A stretch of 64,000 nt of DNA from Micromonospora sediminicola (GTDB lineage Bacteria; Actinomycetota; Actinomycetes; Mycobacteriales; Micromonosporaceae): positions 3,796,501-3,860,500 of the forward strand of contig NZ_FLRH01000003.1 in NCBI RefSeq assembly GCF_900089585.1. The letters are read 5' to 3'. Within the stretch, counting starts at the first letter, position 1. The number at the start of each line of letters is the position of its first letter. Position numbers and translations under genes: made by a program. The notes beneath the pieces are model-generated. The model worked only from the letters and a program-made list of their open reading frames with translations, was not told where the DNA came from and searched no databases. Below are positions 37,286 to 45,881 of the stretch, piece by piece.

Positions 37286-37730
37286 GCTCGGCCCCCTCGC
37301 CGGCGAGCAGGCCGTTGTCGCCGCCCAGCACCGCGTCGACCAGCCGCAGCAGGTCGGCGGTGGCGGCGACGTCGCCCAGGATCACGATCTTCATGCGGTG
37401 GCGCTCCTCGTCGTGGACCGTCTGCACGCGCAGCGGGCGGTCCGGATCGTGGTGGGTGTTCACGCCGGCGAGCACCAGCGTGGCGAGTCGGTCGGCGGCG
37501 GCCCGGTCGACGCCGTCGAGCTGCACGATGCTCGACACCTCCGCCGTCGCCGACGGTGCCGACGACGCCGGACGGCCGGTCAGCGCGTCCAGGTCGGCGC
37601 GGGCGATCCGGTACTGCTTGCCGATGCGCACCGCCCGCAGCCGTCCGGCCCGGATGTAGCCGCGCACCGTGCGGACGTGCAGCCCGAGCAGCTCCGCGAC
37701 CTGCTCCACCGAGTACATGTCGTTACCCAT
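37278..37730 (-). CDS. Helix-turn-helix (MerR/excisionase-type) regulator paired with DUF4180
   Basis: 150 residues. The N-terminal 55 residues are an excisionase-like winged HTH: YSVEQVAELLGLHVRTVRGY, IRAGRLRAVRIGKQYRIARA. The C-terminal 85 residues form a separate beta-alpha domain (SSIVQLDGVDRAAADRLATL, RVQTVHDEERHRMKIVILGD) that could bind a ligand or the DUF4180 partner. The 8-bp overlap with DUF4180 indicates translational coupling. A TAGCAT -10-like element is 5-10 bp upstream on the minus strand. Confidence 0.82.
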   Translation of the reverse strand: MGNDMYSVEQVAELLGLHVRTVRGYIRAGRLRAVRIGKQYRIARADLDALTGRPASSAPSATAEVSSIVQLDGVDRAAADRLATLVLAGVNTHHDPDRPLRVQTVHDEERHRMKIVILGDVAATADLLRLVDAVLGGDNGLLAGEGAERG

Positions 37731-37818
37731 CGCACCCTATGCTAGCGAATTCAGGGAAGGATAGGTAATTTCACCGGCCGGTCACCCCGCTGCCACCTGG
37801 GCCCGGCATACTGCGGGC

Positions 37819-38586
37819 GTGCAGCCCCGTCACGGCTACCTCGACGCGCCCGCGCCGCTGGCCTTCGCCCACCGTGGCGGCGCGGCCGACGGAGACGAGA
37901 ACACCGCCGCCGCGTTCGCCCGCGCCGTCGCCCTGGGCTACCGGTACGTGGAGACCGACGTGCACGCCACCGCCGACGGCGTGCCGGTGGTCTTCCACGA
38001 CCCCACACTGCGGCGGGTCACCGGCGAGGCGGGGCGCATCGCCGACCTGCGCTGGGCCGACCTCGCCTCGGTACGCGTCGGCGGCGCCGCCCTGGTCCCC
38101 CGCCTCGACGACGTCCTCGGCGCCTGGCCGCAGGTGCGGTTCAACGTCGACGTCAAGGCCGACGGCGGCGTCGAGCCGACCGTCGAGGCGGTCACCCGCG
38201 CCGGCGCCGCCGACCGGGTGCTGCTGGCCTCGTTCAGCGACGCCCGGCTGACCCGGCTGCGGGCCCTGGCCGGGCCGAAGGTCGCCAGCAGCCTCGGCAT
38301 GCGCGGCGTGGCCCGGCTGCGGATGGCCTCGCTGCACGGGCGGCCGATGCGCCTGCCCCCGTCCGTGGTCGCCGCCCAGGTCCCGGTCTCCTACGGGCGG
38401 ATCCCCGTGGTCGACCGCCGTCTGCTGGCCTACTGCCACCGGATCGGGCTTCAGGTGCACGTCTGGACGATCGATGAACCCGCCCAGATGCACCACTTAC
38501 TTGATCTTGGTGTGGATGGCATCATGACCGATCACGTCGGCGTGCTCCGCGACGTCTACCGCAGCCGCGGCCACTGGGCCGCCTGA
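37819..38586 (+). CDS. Glycerophosphodiester phosphodiesterase
   Basis: 255 residues from GTG 37819. GDPD signatures: LAFAHRGGAADGDENTAAAF (catalytic His and metal Glu), YVETDVHATADGVPVVFHDP (metal Glu and Asp, catalytic His), FNVDVKADGGVEP and VHVWTIDEPAQMHHLLDLGV near the end. It hydrolyses glycerophosphodiesters to glycerol 3-phosphate and an alcohol. No signal peptide, so a cytoplasmic lipid-turnover enzyme. The MFS gene starts 17 bp later and is probably co-transcribed. Confidence 0.93.
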   Translation: MQPRHGYLDAPAPLAFAHRGGAADGDENTAAAFARAVALGYRYVETDVHATADGVPVVFHDPTLRRVTGEAGRIADLRWADLASVRVGGAALVPRLDDVLGAWPQVRFNVDVKADGGVEPTVEAVTRAGAADRVLLASFSDARLTRLRALAGPKVASSLGMRGVARLRMASLHGRPMRLPPSVVAAQVPVSYGRIPVVDRRLLAYCHRIGLQVHVWTIDEPAQMHHLLDLGVDGIMTDHVGVLRDVYRSRGHWAA

Positions 38587-38603
38587 GCCCCGAGGACCAC
38601 CCG

Positions 38604-39995
38604 ATGGCCGATACGGTCACCCCCGCCGTCGCCGAGCCCGAGCGCCCGGGCAGCACCCGCCGCGAGCGCACCGGCTGGTACTTCTACGACTGGGCGAACT
38701 CCGCGTTCCAGACCACCGTCATCACGGTCTTCCTCGGGCCGTTCCTGACCACGGTCACCGAGCTGGCCGCCGGCTGCGAGCTGGGCGCGGACAGCTGCGA
38801 CGGGGTGGTGCACCCGCTCGGCATCAGGGTCGCCGCCGGCTCCTACTACCCGTACCTGATCTCGCTGTCGGTCTTCCTCACCGTGTTCGTGCTGCCCGTG
38901 GTCGGCGCGATCGCCGACCGGTCGGTGCACAAGAAGCGGCTGCTCGCCGCCGCCGCGTTCACCGGCGCCGGCGCGACCATCGCCTTCGCGTTCGTCACCG
39001 GCGAGCGGTACCTGCTCGGCGGCGCGCTGTTCCTGATCGCGAACATCTCCTTCGGCGCCGCCGTGGTGGTCTACAACTCGTTCCTGCCGCAGCTCGGCGG
39101 CCCGGACGACCGCGACGGCATCTCCAGCCGGGGCTGGGCCATCGGCTACCTCGGCGGTGGGCTGCTGCTCGCGCTCAACCTGGTCGCGGTCACCATGCTC
39201 AGCGAGGAGGGCAACGCGCAGCGCACCCTCGACCTGGCCCGCTGGTCGATCGTCTCGGCCGGCGTGTGGTGGGCGGCGTTCACGCTGCTGCCGCTGCGCT
39301 GGCTGCGCGAGCACCCCACCGCGGCCGCGCTGCACGGCGGCGCCAACGTGCTCACCGACGGGTTCCGGCAACTCGGCCGCACCCTGCGGGAGATCAAGGC
39401 GTACCCGCTGACGCTGTTCTTCCTGCTCGCGTTCCTGGTGTTCAACGACGGCATCCAGACCGTCATCACGCTGGCCAGCCAGTACGGCACCGAGGAGCTG
39501 CGGCTGGAGCAGAGCACCCTGATCGTGACCATCCTGCTGGTGCAGTTCCTCGCCTTCGGCGGCGCGCTCGCCCTGGGCGCGCTCGCCCGGCGCATCGGCG
39601 CGTGGAAGACCGTGCTGCTGTCGCTGGTGCTCTGGACCGGCGTGATCATCGCGGCGTTCCGGCTGCCCGCCGAGGCGCCCGTGCCGTTCATGATCCTCGG
39701 CGGCTGCATCGGCCTGGTCCTCGGCGGCAGCCAGGCGTTGAGCCGTTCGCTGTTCAGCCAGCTCATCCCCGCCGGCAAGGAGGGCGAGTACTACGGGTTC
39801 TACGAGATCAGCGACAAGGGCACCAGCTGGCTCGGCCCGCTCGCGTTCGGCCTGGTGTTCCAGCTGACCTCGTCGTACCGGGTCGGCCTGGTGTCACTGC
39901 TGATCTTCTTCGTGGTCGGGTTCGCGCTGCTGGCCGCCGTGCCGATGCGCCGGGCCATCATCGCGGCCGGCAACACCCCGCCCCGGGTCCTCTGA
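38604..39995 (+). CDS. UMF1/Atg22-type MFS transporter
   Basis: 463 residues with twelve membrane segments. The start GWYFYDWANSAFQTTVITVF is the characteristic UMF1 (Atg22-like) signature. Further blocks: SVHKKRLLAAAAFTGAGA, RGWAIGYLGGGLLLALNLVA, FLLAFLVFNDGIQTVITLAS and GGSQALSRSLFSQLIPAGKE, GEYYGFYEISDKGTSWLGP. Yeast Atg22 exports amino acids from the vacuole; the bacterial substrate is unknown. It follows the GDPD gene and is followed by a weak hairpin. Confidence 0.9.
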   Translation: MADTVTPAVAEPERPGSTRRERTGWYFYDWANSAFQTTVITVFLGPFLTTVTELAAGCELGADSCDGVVHPLGIRVAAGSYYPYLISLSVFLTVFVLPVVGAIADRSVHKKRLLAAAAFTGAGATIAFAFVTGERYLLGGALFLIANISFGAAVVVYNSFLPQLGGPDDRDGISSRGWAIGYLGGGLLLALNLVAVTMLSEEGNAQRTLDLARWSIVSAGVWWAAFTLLPLRWLREHPTAAALHGGANVLTDGFRQLGRTLREIKAYPLTLFFLLAFLVFNDGIQTVITLASQYGTEELRLEQSTLIVTILLVQFLAFGGALALGALARRIGAWKTVLLSLVLWTGVIIAAFRLPAEAPVPFMILGGCIGLVLGGSQALSRSLFSQLIPAGKEGEYYGFYEISDKGTSWLGPLAFGLVFQLTSSYRVGLVSLLIFFVVGFALLAAVPMRRAIIAAGNTPPRVL

Positions 39996-40004
39996 CCCGG
40001 ACGC

Positions 40005-40028
40005 CGGTCGGTGGATCATCGCCGACCG
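40005..40028 (+). terminator. Weak hairpin after the UMF1-type gene
   Basis: Arms cggtcgg and ccgaccg (7 bp) around a 10-nt loop, 10 bp after the stop codon. Confidence 0.4.
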
Positions 40029-40062
40029 ATGCAGCGGCGTCGATCGGCTAGGCTGCCCCGAC

Positions 40063-40782
40063 GTGACCGACGACGCCGCTGCCGCCCTGACCTGCCTGGC
40101 CCGCCCTCTGCCCGGGCCCGGCGACGACCGCGCCGGCGGCTGCGCCGCCGCCCGGGGCGTGGACGGCCGCCCGTTGCACGCCGCCGCGCTGAAGTTCTTC
40201 TGGGGCCCGATGGACTGCGGCAAGTCGACGATGGCGCTGCAGATGAACCACAACCACGCCCGGCAGGGCCGGCGCGGCCTGGTCACCACCCGCATCGACC
40301 GTTCGCTCGGCCCACAGGTCACCACCCGCATCGGCCTGGCCCACGAGGCCGTCGAGGTCACCGACGACCTCGACCTGCGCGACCTGGTCCGCGACGCCTG
40401 GGCCGAAGGGGTACGGGTCGACTACCTGATCTGCGACGAGGCGTCGTTCTACAACCTGGAGCACGTCGAGCAGATGGCCGAACTGGTCGACAAGTTCGAC
40501 GTCGACGTCTACGCGTTCGGCCTGGCCACCGACTTCCGCTCCTGCCTCTTCCCGGCCGCGCAGCGGCTGTTCGAACTGGCCGACGAGGTGGCCCGCATCC
40601 AGGTCGAGGTGCTCTGCTGGTGCGGGCGCGAGGGCCTGCTCAACGCCCGCGTGGTGCGCGGCGAGGTGGTCCGCGAGGGCGCGCAGGTGGTCATCGGCGA
40701 CACCGTCGACACCGCCGACGTGCGCTACCAGGTGCTCTGCCGGCGGCACTACCGCTCCGGCGACCTCGGGCCGCGCGCCTGA
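40063..40782 (+). CDS. tdk: Thymidine kinase (type II)
   Basis: 239 residues from GTG 40063. The first 40 residues are an extension absent from most relatives; the domain begins LKFFWGPMDCGKSTMALQ with the P-loop. YLICDEASFYNLEHVEQM holds the catalytic Glu; VYAFGLATDFRSCLFPAAQR is the thymidine-binding region. The zinc site is seen in VLCWCGREG and VLCRRHY. It phosphorylates thymidine with ATP for dTTP salvage. The stop abuts (0 bp) the stop of the convergent gene. Confidence 0.93.
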   Translation: MTDDAAAALTCLARPLPGPGDDRAGGCAAARGVDGRPLHAAALKFFWGPMDCGKSTMALQMNHNHARQGRRGLVTTRIDRSLGPQVTTRIGLAHEAVEVTDDLDLRDLVRDAWAEGVRVDYLICDEASFYNLEHVEQMAELVDKFDVDVYAFGLATDFRSCLFPAAQRLFELADEVARIQVEVLCWCGREGLLNARVVRGEVVREGAQVVIGDTVDTADVRYQVLCRRHYRSGDLGPRA

Positions 40783-41241
40783 TCAGAACGGGTCCCCGCA
40801 CACCCGCCAGCCCCCGTCCTCCGGCACCACCGACAGCTCCCGCTCCTCGCTGCCGCCGCCGTCGCGGTTGATCCGCACCACGACCGTGCCGCGCGGCCGA
40901 CCGCCCCGGGTCGCCACCGACACGTCGACGATCTCGTAGCCGCTGACCACCGGCGGCGTGCGCATCCAGCTGCCGAACCCGACCTGGCTCCACCGGCCGC
41001 GCGTCTCCCGGCACAGCCGCTCGTAGGCCCGGTCGGTGTCGCCGGCCGCGACGTCGCGGAAGAACCCGTCCGCGGTCTCCCGCACCGGCCCGTCGGCCTG
41101 CAGCACCACCTGGGCGTTCCACACCGCCAACCCGGCCACCCCGACCAGGCAGGTGCCCAGCCCGAGCACGGCGACCAGCACACCGGCGCGTACCGGCCGG
41201 CGACGCCGGGCCGGCCGATGCCATCCCTGCTCCCTGCCCAT
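40783..41241 (-). CDS. Membrane-anchored protein with NTF2-like extracytoplasmic domain
   Basis: 152 residues from ATG 41241 (two GTG codons just upstream). After a basic N-terminus (GWHRPARRRRPVRA) there is one membrane segment, GVLVAVLGLGTCLVGVAGLA, then an extracytoplasmic domain. ADGFFRDVAAGDTDRAYERL and a C-terminal beta part (GTVVVRINRDGGGSEERELS, ending GGWRVCGDPF) read like the DUF4878/NTF2-like fold common in actinobacteria. Function unknown. A GC-rich divergent gap of 110 bp separates it from the PQQ-repeat gene. Confidence 0.7.
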   Translation of the reverse strand: MGREQGWHRPARRRRPVRAGVLVAVLGLGTCLVGVAGLAVWNAQVVLQADGPVRETADGFFRDVAAGDTDRAYERLCRETRGRWSQVGFGSWMRTPPVVSGYEIVDVSVATRGGRPRGTVVVRINRDGGGSEERELSVVPEDGGWRVCGDPF

Positions 41242-41351
41242 CACCACCGACGGTAGGCAACCGGCGACCGGCGCGCAGCCGGTTGCGCCGCTGTCGTACC
41301 GCGACGGCGGATCGTCTACCGTCGGCGCACGACCCCCTCAAGGAGCGGTGG

Positions 41352-42503
41352 ATGACGCGTGACGGGCGCCCGCAGACGGCCGTGATCGAACTGGACCGGC
41401 CACCCGCGCGACCACAGCCCCGCCCGCCTCGCCGCCGCCGGTGGCGGACCGCGGCGACACTGGCCGGATGCCTGCTGCTGGGCGCCGCCGCGCCGCCGCG
41501 CTCCGGGCCGGTCACCGGTCTGCCGCTGTCCGCCCGGGTCGCCCTGCTCGGCGCCGGCGGGCTGCTGCTCGTGGCCGATCCGCCCGCGCTGACCGCGTAC
41601 GGCCGCGACGGCCGGGTGCGGTGGCGGGGTCCGGCTCCCGTCGGCGCCTGGTCCGCGGCGGCCACCGAAGACCTGATCCTGGTGACCGGCCGCGACAGCG
41701 CGCGGCAGGTGACCGGCACCTGGGCGTACGCGGTCGGCACCGGAGAGGTGCGCTGGTACCGGCCCGATCGCGTCCGGCCCGCCGGTGACGGCGCGGTGGC
41801 GGTGACCGAGGTCCGCAGCGTCGCCGACCCGGGCCAGCGGATCCAGGGCGCGGTGCGCGGCGTCGACCTGGCCACCGGCGTCGACCGGTGGTCGGTGCCG
41901 GTGCCGTCGACGGCCGTGCTGGCCACCACGCCCGGCCGGGTCGTGGTGGTGCACGACGACGGGCTGGCCCGGGTGCACGACGTGCGCGACGGCGCCCGGC
42001 TCGGCGAGACCCGACTGCCCCCGGCCGGCTACGCCCCGGGCAATCCCCTCGTCGTCGGCACGCACCTGGTGCTGCGGCACCCGGCGCCGGCCGGCGCCGC
42101 CCTCAGCGGCTACGACCTGCCGGCGCTGACCCCACGCTGGCGCCGGCTGCTGCCGGCCGGGGAGACACCCTCCGCGGGCTGCGCCGCGGTGCTCTGCCTG
42201 AGCGGCGTGCGGGACCGGCGTGCGCTCGACCCGGCCACCGGCGAGCAGGTGTGGCGCTGGCCCGGCGGCGCCGACTGGCGGGCCGGCGCCGACGACGGAG
42301 ACCCGGCCCGGCAGGTGCTGCTGCGCCCCGCCCGCGTCGACGGACCCACGCTGGTGGTCACCATCGGCCGCGACGGTCCCCGACCGGGGCCGGTGCTGCC
42401 CGCCGGCACCCGCGACTGTCACGCCGTGGCCGGCGCGCTGGCCTGCCGGGGACCGCACGGGCGGCTGGCGGTGTGGCCGTGGGGATCCGCCGGAGGTACC
42501 TGA
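41352..42503 (+). CDS. PQQ-like beta-propeller protein with membrane anchor
   Basis: 383 residues from the ATG at 41352 with AAGGAGCGG upstream. A basic N-terminus is followed by a hydrophobic segment (TAATLAGCLLLGAAA, about 33-47), so it is exported or anchored. The rest is a chain of about six short beta-propeller repeats: ALTAYGRDGRVRWRG, AYAVGTGEVRWYRP, GVDLATGVDRWSVP, VHDVRDGARLGETRL and RALDPATGEQVWRWPGG. No dehydrogenase residues for PQQ are evident, so it is a structural or binding protein. Two cysteines (SAGCAAVLCLSG) may pair. Function unknown. Confidence 0.75.
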   Translation: MTRDGRPQTAVIELDRPPARPQPRPPRRRRWRTAATLAGCLLLGAAAPPRSGPVTGLPLSARVALLGAGGLLLVADPPALTAYGRDGRVRWRGPAPVGAWSAAATEDLILVTGRDSARQVTGTWAYAVGTGEVRWYRPDRVRPAGDGAVAVTEVRSVADPGQRIQGAVRGVDLATGVDRWSVPVPSTAVLATTPGRVVVVHDDGLARVHDVRDGARLGETRLPPAGYAPGNPLVVGTHLVLRHPAPAGAALSGYDLPALTPRWRRLLPAGETPSAGCAAVLCLSGVRDRRALDPATGEQVWRWPGGADWRAGADDGDPARQVLLRPARVDGPTLVVTIGRDGPRPGPVLPAGTRDCHAVAGALACRGPHGRLAVWPWGSAGGT

Positions 42504-42538
42504 CAGCAGGTGACAGGTACCGGCGACACACTGCCGGC

Positions 42539-42904
42539 ATGACGACGCACGCCGACCTCGCGATGGTCAACCTGGACAGCTCCGACCCGGCCGCGCACGC
42601 GGCCTTCTACGCCCACGCCCTCGGCTGGGAGATCACCCACAGCGAGACCGAGTACGCCATGATCACCAAGGACGGGACCTCGATCGGCTTCGGCCGGGTG
42701 CCCGGGTACGCGCCGCCGGCCTGGCCGGACCCGACCGGCGGCAAGCGCTACCACCTCGACCTCACCGTCGACGACGTGGCGGTCGCGGAGAAGGACCTGG
42801 TGGCGGCCGGGGCGACCCGGCCGGAGTTCCAGCCCGGCGGCGAGCGGTGGACCGTGCTGCTCGACCCGATCGGGCAGCCGTTCTGCCTGTGCCCCCGACG
42901 CTGA
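42539..42904 (+). CDS. VOC-family protein
   Basis: 121 residues from ATG 42539. VOC repeats: LAMVNLDSSDPAAHAAFYAH ALGWEI and YHLDLTVDDVAVAEKDLVAA, ending VLLDPIGQPFCLCPRR. It resembles the glyoxalase-like subfamily that lacks some metal ligands. It stands between the propeller gene and a convergent luciferase-like oxidoreductase gene. Substrate unknown. Confidence 0.85.
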   Translation: MTTHADLAMVNLDSSDPAAHAAFYAHALGWEITHSETEYAMITKDGTSIGFGRVPGYAPPAWPDPTGGKRYHLDLTVDDVAVAEKDLVAAGATRPEFQPGGERWTVLLDPIGQPFCLCPRR

Positions 42905-42908
42905 CCGG

Positions 42909-43754
42909 TCAGCGCAGCGGGCCGCGGGCGACCGCGGCCCGCATCGCGGCCGGGTCACCGGCCGGCACGTACTCCAGCCACCAGGTGGCGCCCGCCCCCG
43001 CCAGCTCCGCCAGGTAGGCCCGCTCGGCCCGCTCGTCGGTCCGGCGACGCCTGCCGCCGACCACCACGTCGAACGGCTGCCCGTCGGCCCGGGTGGCCGG
43101 CAGCGCGGCGACCAGGTCGGCGACCTCGTCCGGGGTGAAGTCGGACCAGTCGTCGGTGTCGGTCAGCTTGTAGGGCACGATCCCGTCGGCCCGGGCGGCA
43201 CGCCGCAGCACCGCCCCGGCCTGGGTGCTGCCGCCCACCCAGACCGGCACCCGCGGCGACTGCACCGGCGCGGGACGCAGGGCCACGCCCTCGGCCCGGT
43301 AGTGGGTGCCCTGGTGCGTGACCCGCTCGCCGCCGAGCAACCCGACCAGCAGGTCGAGGCCCTCGTCGAGCATCGCGGCGCGGGTCCTGAGGTCGGTCGG
43401 CTCGCCGAACGCGGCCAGGCCCCGGTCGCCGGGGTCGCCGACACCGACCGCGACGCCGGCCCGCCCGCCGCTGAGGTGGTCGAGGGTGAGCACCTCACGG
43501 GCCAGCTTGGCCGGGCGGCGTCGGGGCAGCGCGGTCACGGTGGTGCCCAGCCGCACCCGCTCGGTGCGCCCGGCCACCGCCGCCAGCACCAGCCACGGGT
43601 CCCAGGTGGGCGGCTCGTCCCCGGCGTGGTGGATGAGGTAGTCCTCCAGGAACACGCCGTCCCAGCCGGACCGCTCGGCCAGCTCACCGAGCGCCACCAG
43701 CTCGGCCACCGTCACCGCGGCGCCGCCGCAGCAGATCTCCAACCCGTGTCGCAC
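42909..43754 (-). CDS. LLM-class flavin (FMN/F420)-dependent oxidoreductase
   Basis: 281 residues with the luciferase-like TIM barrel. LGELAERSGWDGVFLEDYLI, VLAAVAGRTERVRLGTTVTA, RRRPAKLAREVLTLDHLSGG and AGVAVGVGDPGDRGLAAFGE are standard LLM blocks; VPVWVGGSTQAGAVLRRAAR follows. The cofactor is FMN or F420; actinobacteria use both. Substrate unknown. It shares the minus strand with the downstream-numbered tyrosine recombinase gene but is separated by 29 bp. Confidence 0.88.
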   Translation of the reverse strand: MRHGLEICCGGAAVTVAELVALGELAERSGWDGVFLEDYLIHHAGDEPPTWDPWLVLAAVAGRTERVRLGTTVTALPRRRPAKLAREVLTLDHLSGGRAGVAVGVGDPGDRGLAAFGEPTDLRTRAAMLDEGLDLLVGLLGGERVTHQGTHYRAEGVALRPAPVQSPRVPVWVGGSTQAGAVLRRAARADGIVPYKLTDTDDWSDFTPDEVADLVAALPATRADGQPFDVVVGGRRRRTDERAERAYLAELAGAGATWWLEYVPAGDPAAMRAAVARGPLR

Positions 43755-43783
43755 GCCGGCACCCTACGACCCGGGTACGACGC

Positions 43784-44770
43784 TCACCCGCGGCGGCGGG
43801 CGCGAGCCGCCCAGATCGCGTACGCCGGGTCGCGGTCCAGATTGTGCCGGTCGCGGTCGTAACGGCGGGTGGTACGCGGGTCGGCGTGACCCATGGCGTC
43901 CTGCACGTCCTCCAGCGGCACCCCCTCGGAGCGGGCCGTGGTGGCGAACGCGTGCCGCAGCGAGTGCGGTGACAACCGCGCCCAGGCGGCGATCCCGGCG
44001 GTCTGCGCGAGCCGGCGCACCAGCCGGAACACGGCGTGCCGGTCCAGCCGGCCCCCGGTCGCGGTGACCAGCAGCGGACCGGTCAGCTCCGGCACCGTGA
44101 CGCCCTGCGCGGCGGCCCGGGCGGCCAGGTAGGCGTCGAGCGCGTACGCGGTGCCGGGGGTGAGCGCGCGGCGACGAGCCTTGCCGCCCTTGCCGACGAA
44201 GCGGACGCTGCGGTGGCCGCGTTCGCTGCCCAGGTCGGCCAGGTTCAGCGAGACCAGCTCGCCGACCCGCAGCCCCAGGTCGGCCAGCAGCGCCAGGGTG
44301 GCCCGGTTGCGGGCGGCGGTCGGGCCGGTGTCGGCGTCGGCGGCCGCGAGCAGCGCGTCGACCTCCTCCGGGCTCAGGCCGACGGTGGCGGAGTGGTCCC
44401 GGTCGACCCGGGGGCGGTCCGCCGCCGCGACCGGGTTGGCCGGCACCGCGCCCAGCTTCGCCAGGAAGTCGTACCAGCTGGACAGCGCGGACAGCCGGCG
44501 TGCCACGGTGGCCGGGGTCAACGGCCGGCCGTCGCGGCCCCGGGGGGTGGACTCCAGGTCCCGGCCGTAGGCGTTGACGTCGAGGAAGGTGACCCGCAGC
44601 GGGTCCAGCCCGCGCTCGGCGCACCAGGTCAGCCAGCCGGTGACGTCCCGCCGGTACGCGTCGCGGGTGTGCTCGGACAGACGCCGGTTGCGCAACCACG
44701 CCTCGGTGAAGTCGGCCGGACCGCCGGGCAGCGCGGGACGCGCGTGGGACAGCACCTCGGGACGCAGCAT
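43784..44770 (-). CDS. Tyrosine recombinase/integrase (XerD-like), second copy in window
   Basis: 328 residues from the ATG at 44770; the frame stays open another 26 codons upstream. Core-binding domain at about 20-115 (LSEHTRDAYRRDVTGWLTWC). Catalytic residues are complete: Arg168 in DLGLRVGELVSLN, Lys194 in GKGGKARR, His269 and Arg272 in SPHSLRHAFATTA, His295 in MGHADPR, Tyr304 in TTRRYDRDR. It is compact and lacks an attached excisionase or att duplication, so not an obvious prophage integrase. It is divergent from a WYL regulator, with a 15-bp dyad right before its start. Confidence 0.87.
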   Translation of the reverse strand: MLRPEVLSHARPALPGGPADFTEAWLRNRRLSEHTRDAYRRDVTGWLTWCAERGLDPLRVTFLDVNAYGRDLESTPRGRDGRPLTPATVARRLSALSSWYDFLAKLGAVPANPVAAADRPRVDRDHSATVGLSPEEVDALLAAADADTGPTAARNRATLALLADLGLRVGELVSLNLADLGSERGHRSVRFVGKGGKARRRALTPGTAYALDAYLAARAAAQGVTVPELTGPLLVTATGGRLDRHAVFRLVRRLAQTAGIAAWARLSPHSLRHAFATTARSEGVPLEDVQDAMGHADPRTTRRYDRDRHNLDRDPAYAIWAARARRRG

Positions 44771-44771
44771 G

Positions 44772-44786
44772 TGAGAAAGGTTCTCA
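44772..44786. promoter_or_regulatory. Operator-like dyad between recombinase and WYL genes
   Basis: Arms tgagaa and ttctca around agg, directly upstream of the recombinase start codon and about 65 bp ahead of the WYL start. Position suggests a repressor site, perhaps for the WYL protein. Confidence 0.45.
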
Positions 44787-44851
44787 GTCGGCGGGGCGTT
44801 TCGCGACGAGGCGCGCCCGGGCGGATTCGCCGCGCGGGTTACCGTCACCGG

Positions 44852-45874
44852 GTGCGCGCCAGCCGGCTGGTCTCCCTGCTGCTGCTCCTGCAGACCCGGG
44901 GGCGGACGACCGCCCAGGAACTCGCCGACGCCCTGGAGGTGTCGGTGCGGACCGTCTACCGCGACATCGAGTCACTCGGCGCCGCCGGCGTGCCGGTGTA
45001 CGCCGACCGCGGGCCGGCCGGCGGCTACCGCCTGCTGGAGGGCTGGCGTACCCGGCTGACCGGCCTGACCGGGCCGGAGGCCGAGGCGTTGTTCCTCGCC
45101 GGCGTGCCCGGGCCGGCGGCGGAGCTGGGTCTGGCGTCGGTGGTGGCCGCCGCCGAGCTGAAGGTGCGCGCCGCGCTGCCCGGGGACCTGGCCGACCGCA
45201 CCGGCCGGATCCGGCAGCGGTTCCACCTGGACGCCCCCGGCTGGTTCCGGCACCCCGAGCCGGTGCCGCACCTGGAGACGCTGGCCGGCGCGGTGTGGGA
45301 GGACCGGCTGGTGCGGCTGCGGTACCGGCGCTGGCGCGCCCCGCGCGAGGTGAGCCGGACGGTCGCCCCGCTGGGCGTGGTGCTCAAGGCGGGCCGGTGG
45401 TATCTGGTGGCCCGGTGCGGGGAGCAGATGCGCACCTACCGGGTCGGGGCGGTGCTCGACGCGGTGGTCACCGAGGAGCGCCACGACCGCCCGGACGACT
45501 TCGACCTGGCCGCCTACTGGCGGGAGTGGACCGCGCGCTACGAGCGCGACGTCTACCGGGGCGAGGCGCGGATCCGGCTCACCGTGGCCGCGCTGGAGTT
45601 CATGCCGTACGTCTTCCCGCCGGAGATGAGCCGGGCGGCCCGGGCGGCGGCCGGCGAACCGGGCCCGGACGGCTGGTTGGAGACCACCGTGCCGATCGAG
45701 TCGGCCCGGCACGCCCACGCCGAGCTGCTCAAGCTCGGCGCCGAGGTGGAGGTGCTGGCGCCGGCCGAGCTGCGGGACCGGTTCACCGCCACGGCGCACG
45801 CGCTGACCCGGCTCTATCCCGCCGACGCCGAGGCGGGGTCGGCCGGCGCTCCGGCCTCCCCCGCCTCGGCGTGA
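44852..45874 (+). CDS. WYL-domain transcriptional regulator (DeoR-type HTH)
   Basis: 340 residues from GTG 44852. N-terminal HTH-11 domain: RLVSLLLLLQTRGRTTAQEL, ADALEVSVRTVYRDIESLGA, then the wing GPAGGYRLLEGW. The WYL domain follows at about 140-230 (VRLRYRRWRAPREVSRTVAP, LGVVLKAGRWYLVARCG, MRTYRVGAVLDAVV), and then a C-terminal WCX-like domain. WYL proteins bind nucleic acid or nucleotides and often respond to DNA damage or phage. It is divergent from the recombinase gene, and control of that gene is plausible. Confidence 0.9.
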   Translation: MRASRLVSLLLLLQTRGRTTAQELADALEVSVRTVYRDIESLGAAGVPVYADRGPAGGYRLLEGWRTRLTGLTGPEAEALFLAGVPGPAAELGLASVVAAAELKVRAALPGDLADRTGRIRQRFHLDAPGWFRHPEPVPHLETLAGAVWEDRLVRLRYRRWRAPREVSRTVAPLGVVLKAGRWYLVARCGEQMRTYRVGAVLDAVVTEERHDRPDDFDLAAYWREWTARYERDVYRGEARIRLTVAALEFMPYVFPPEMSRAARAAAGEPGPDGWLETTVPIESARHAHAELLKLGAEVEVLAPAELRDRFTATAHALTRLYPADAEAGSAGAPASPASA

Positions 45875-45881
45875 CCCGCGC

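Noticed and set aside
43784..44770. Tyrosine recombinase considered as the integrase of a prophage or ICE
   Set aside because: No phage, conjugation or excisionase genes, no tRNA target and no flanking direct repeat are seen around it.
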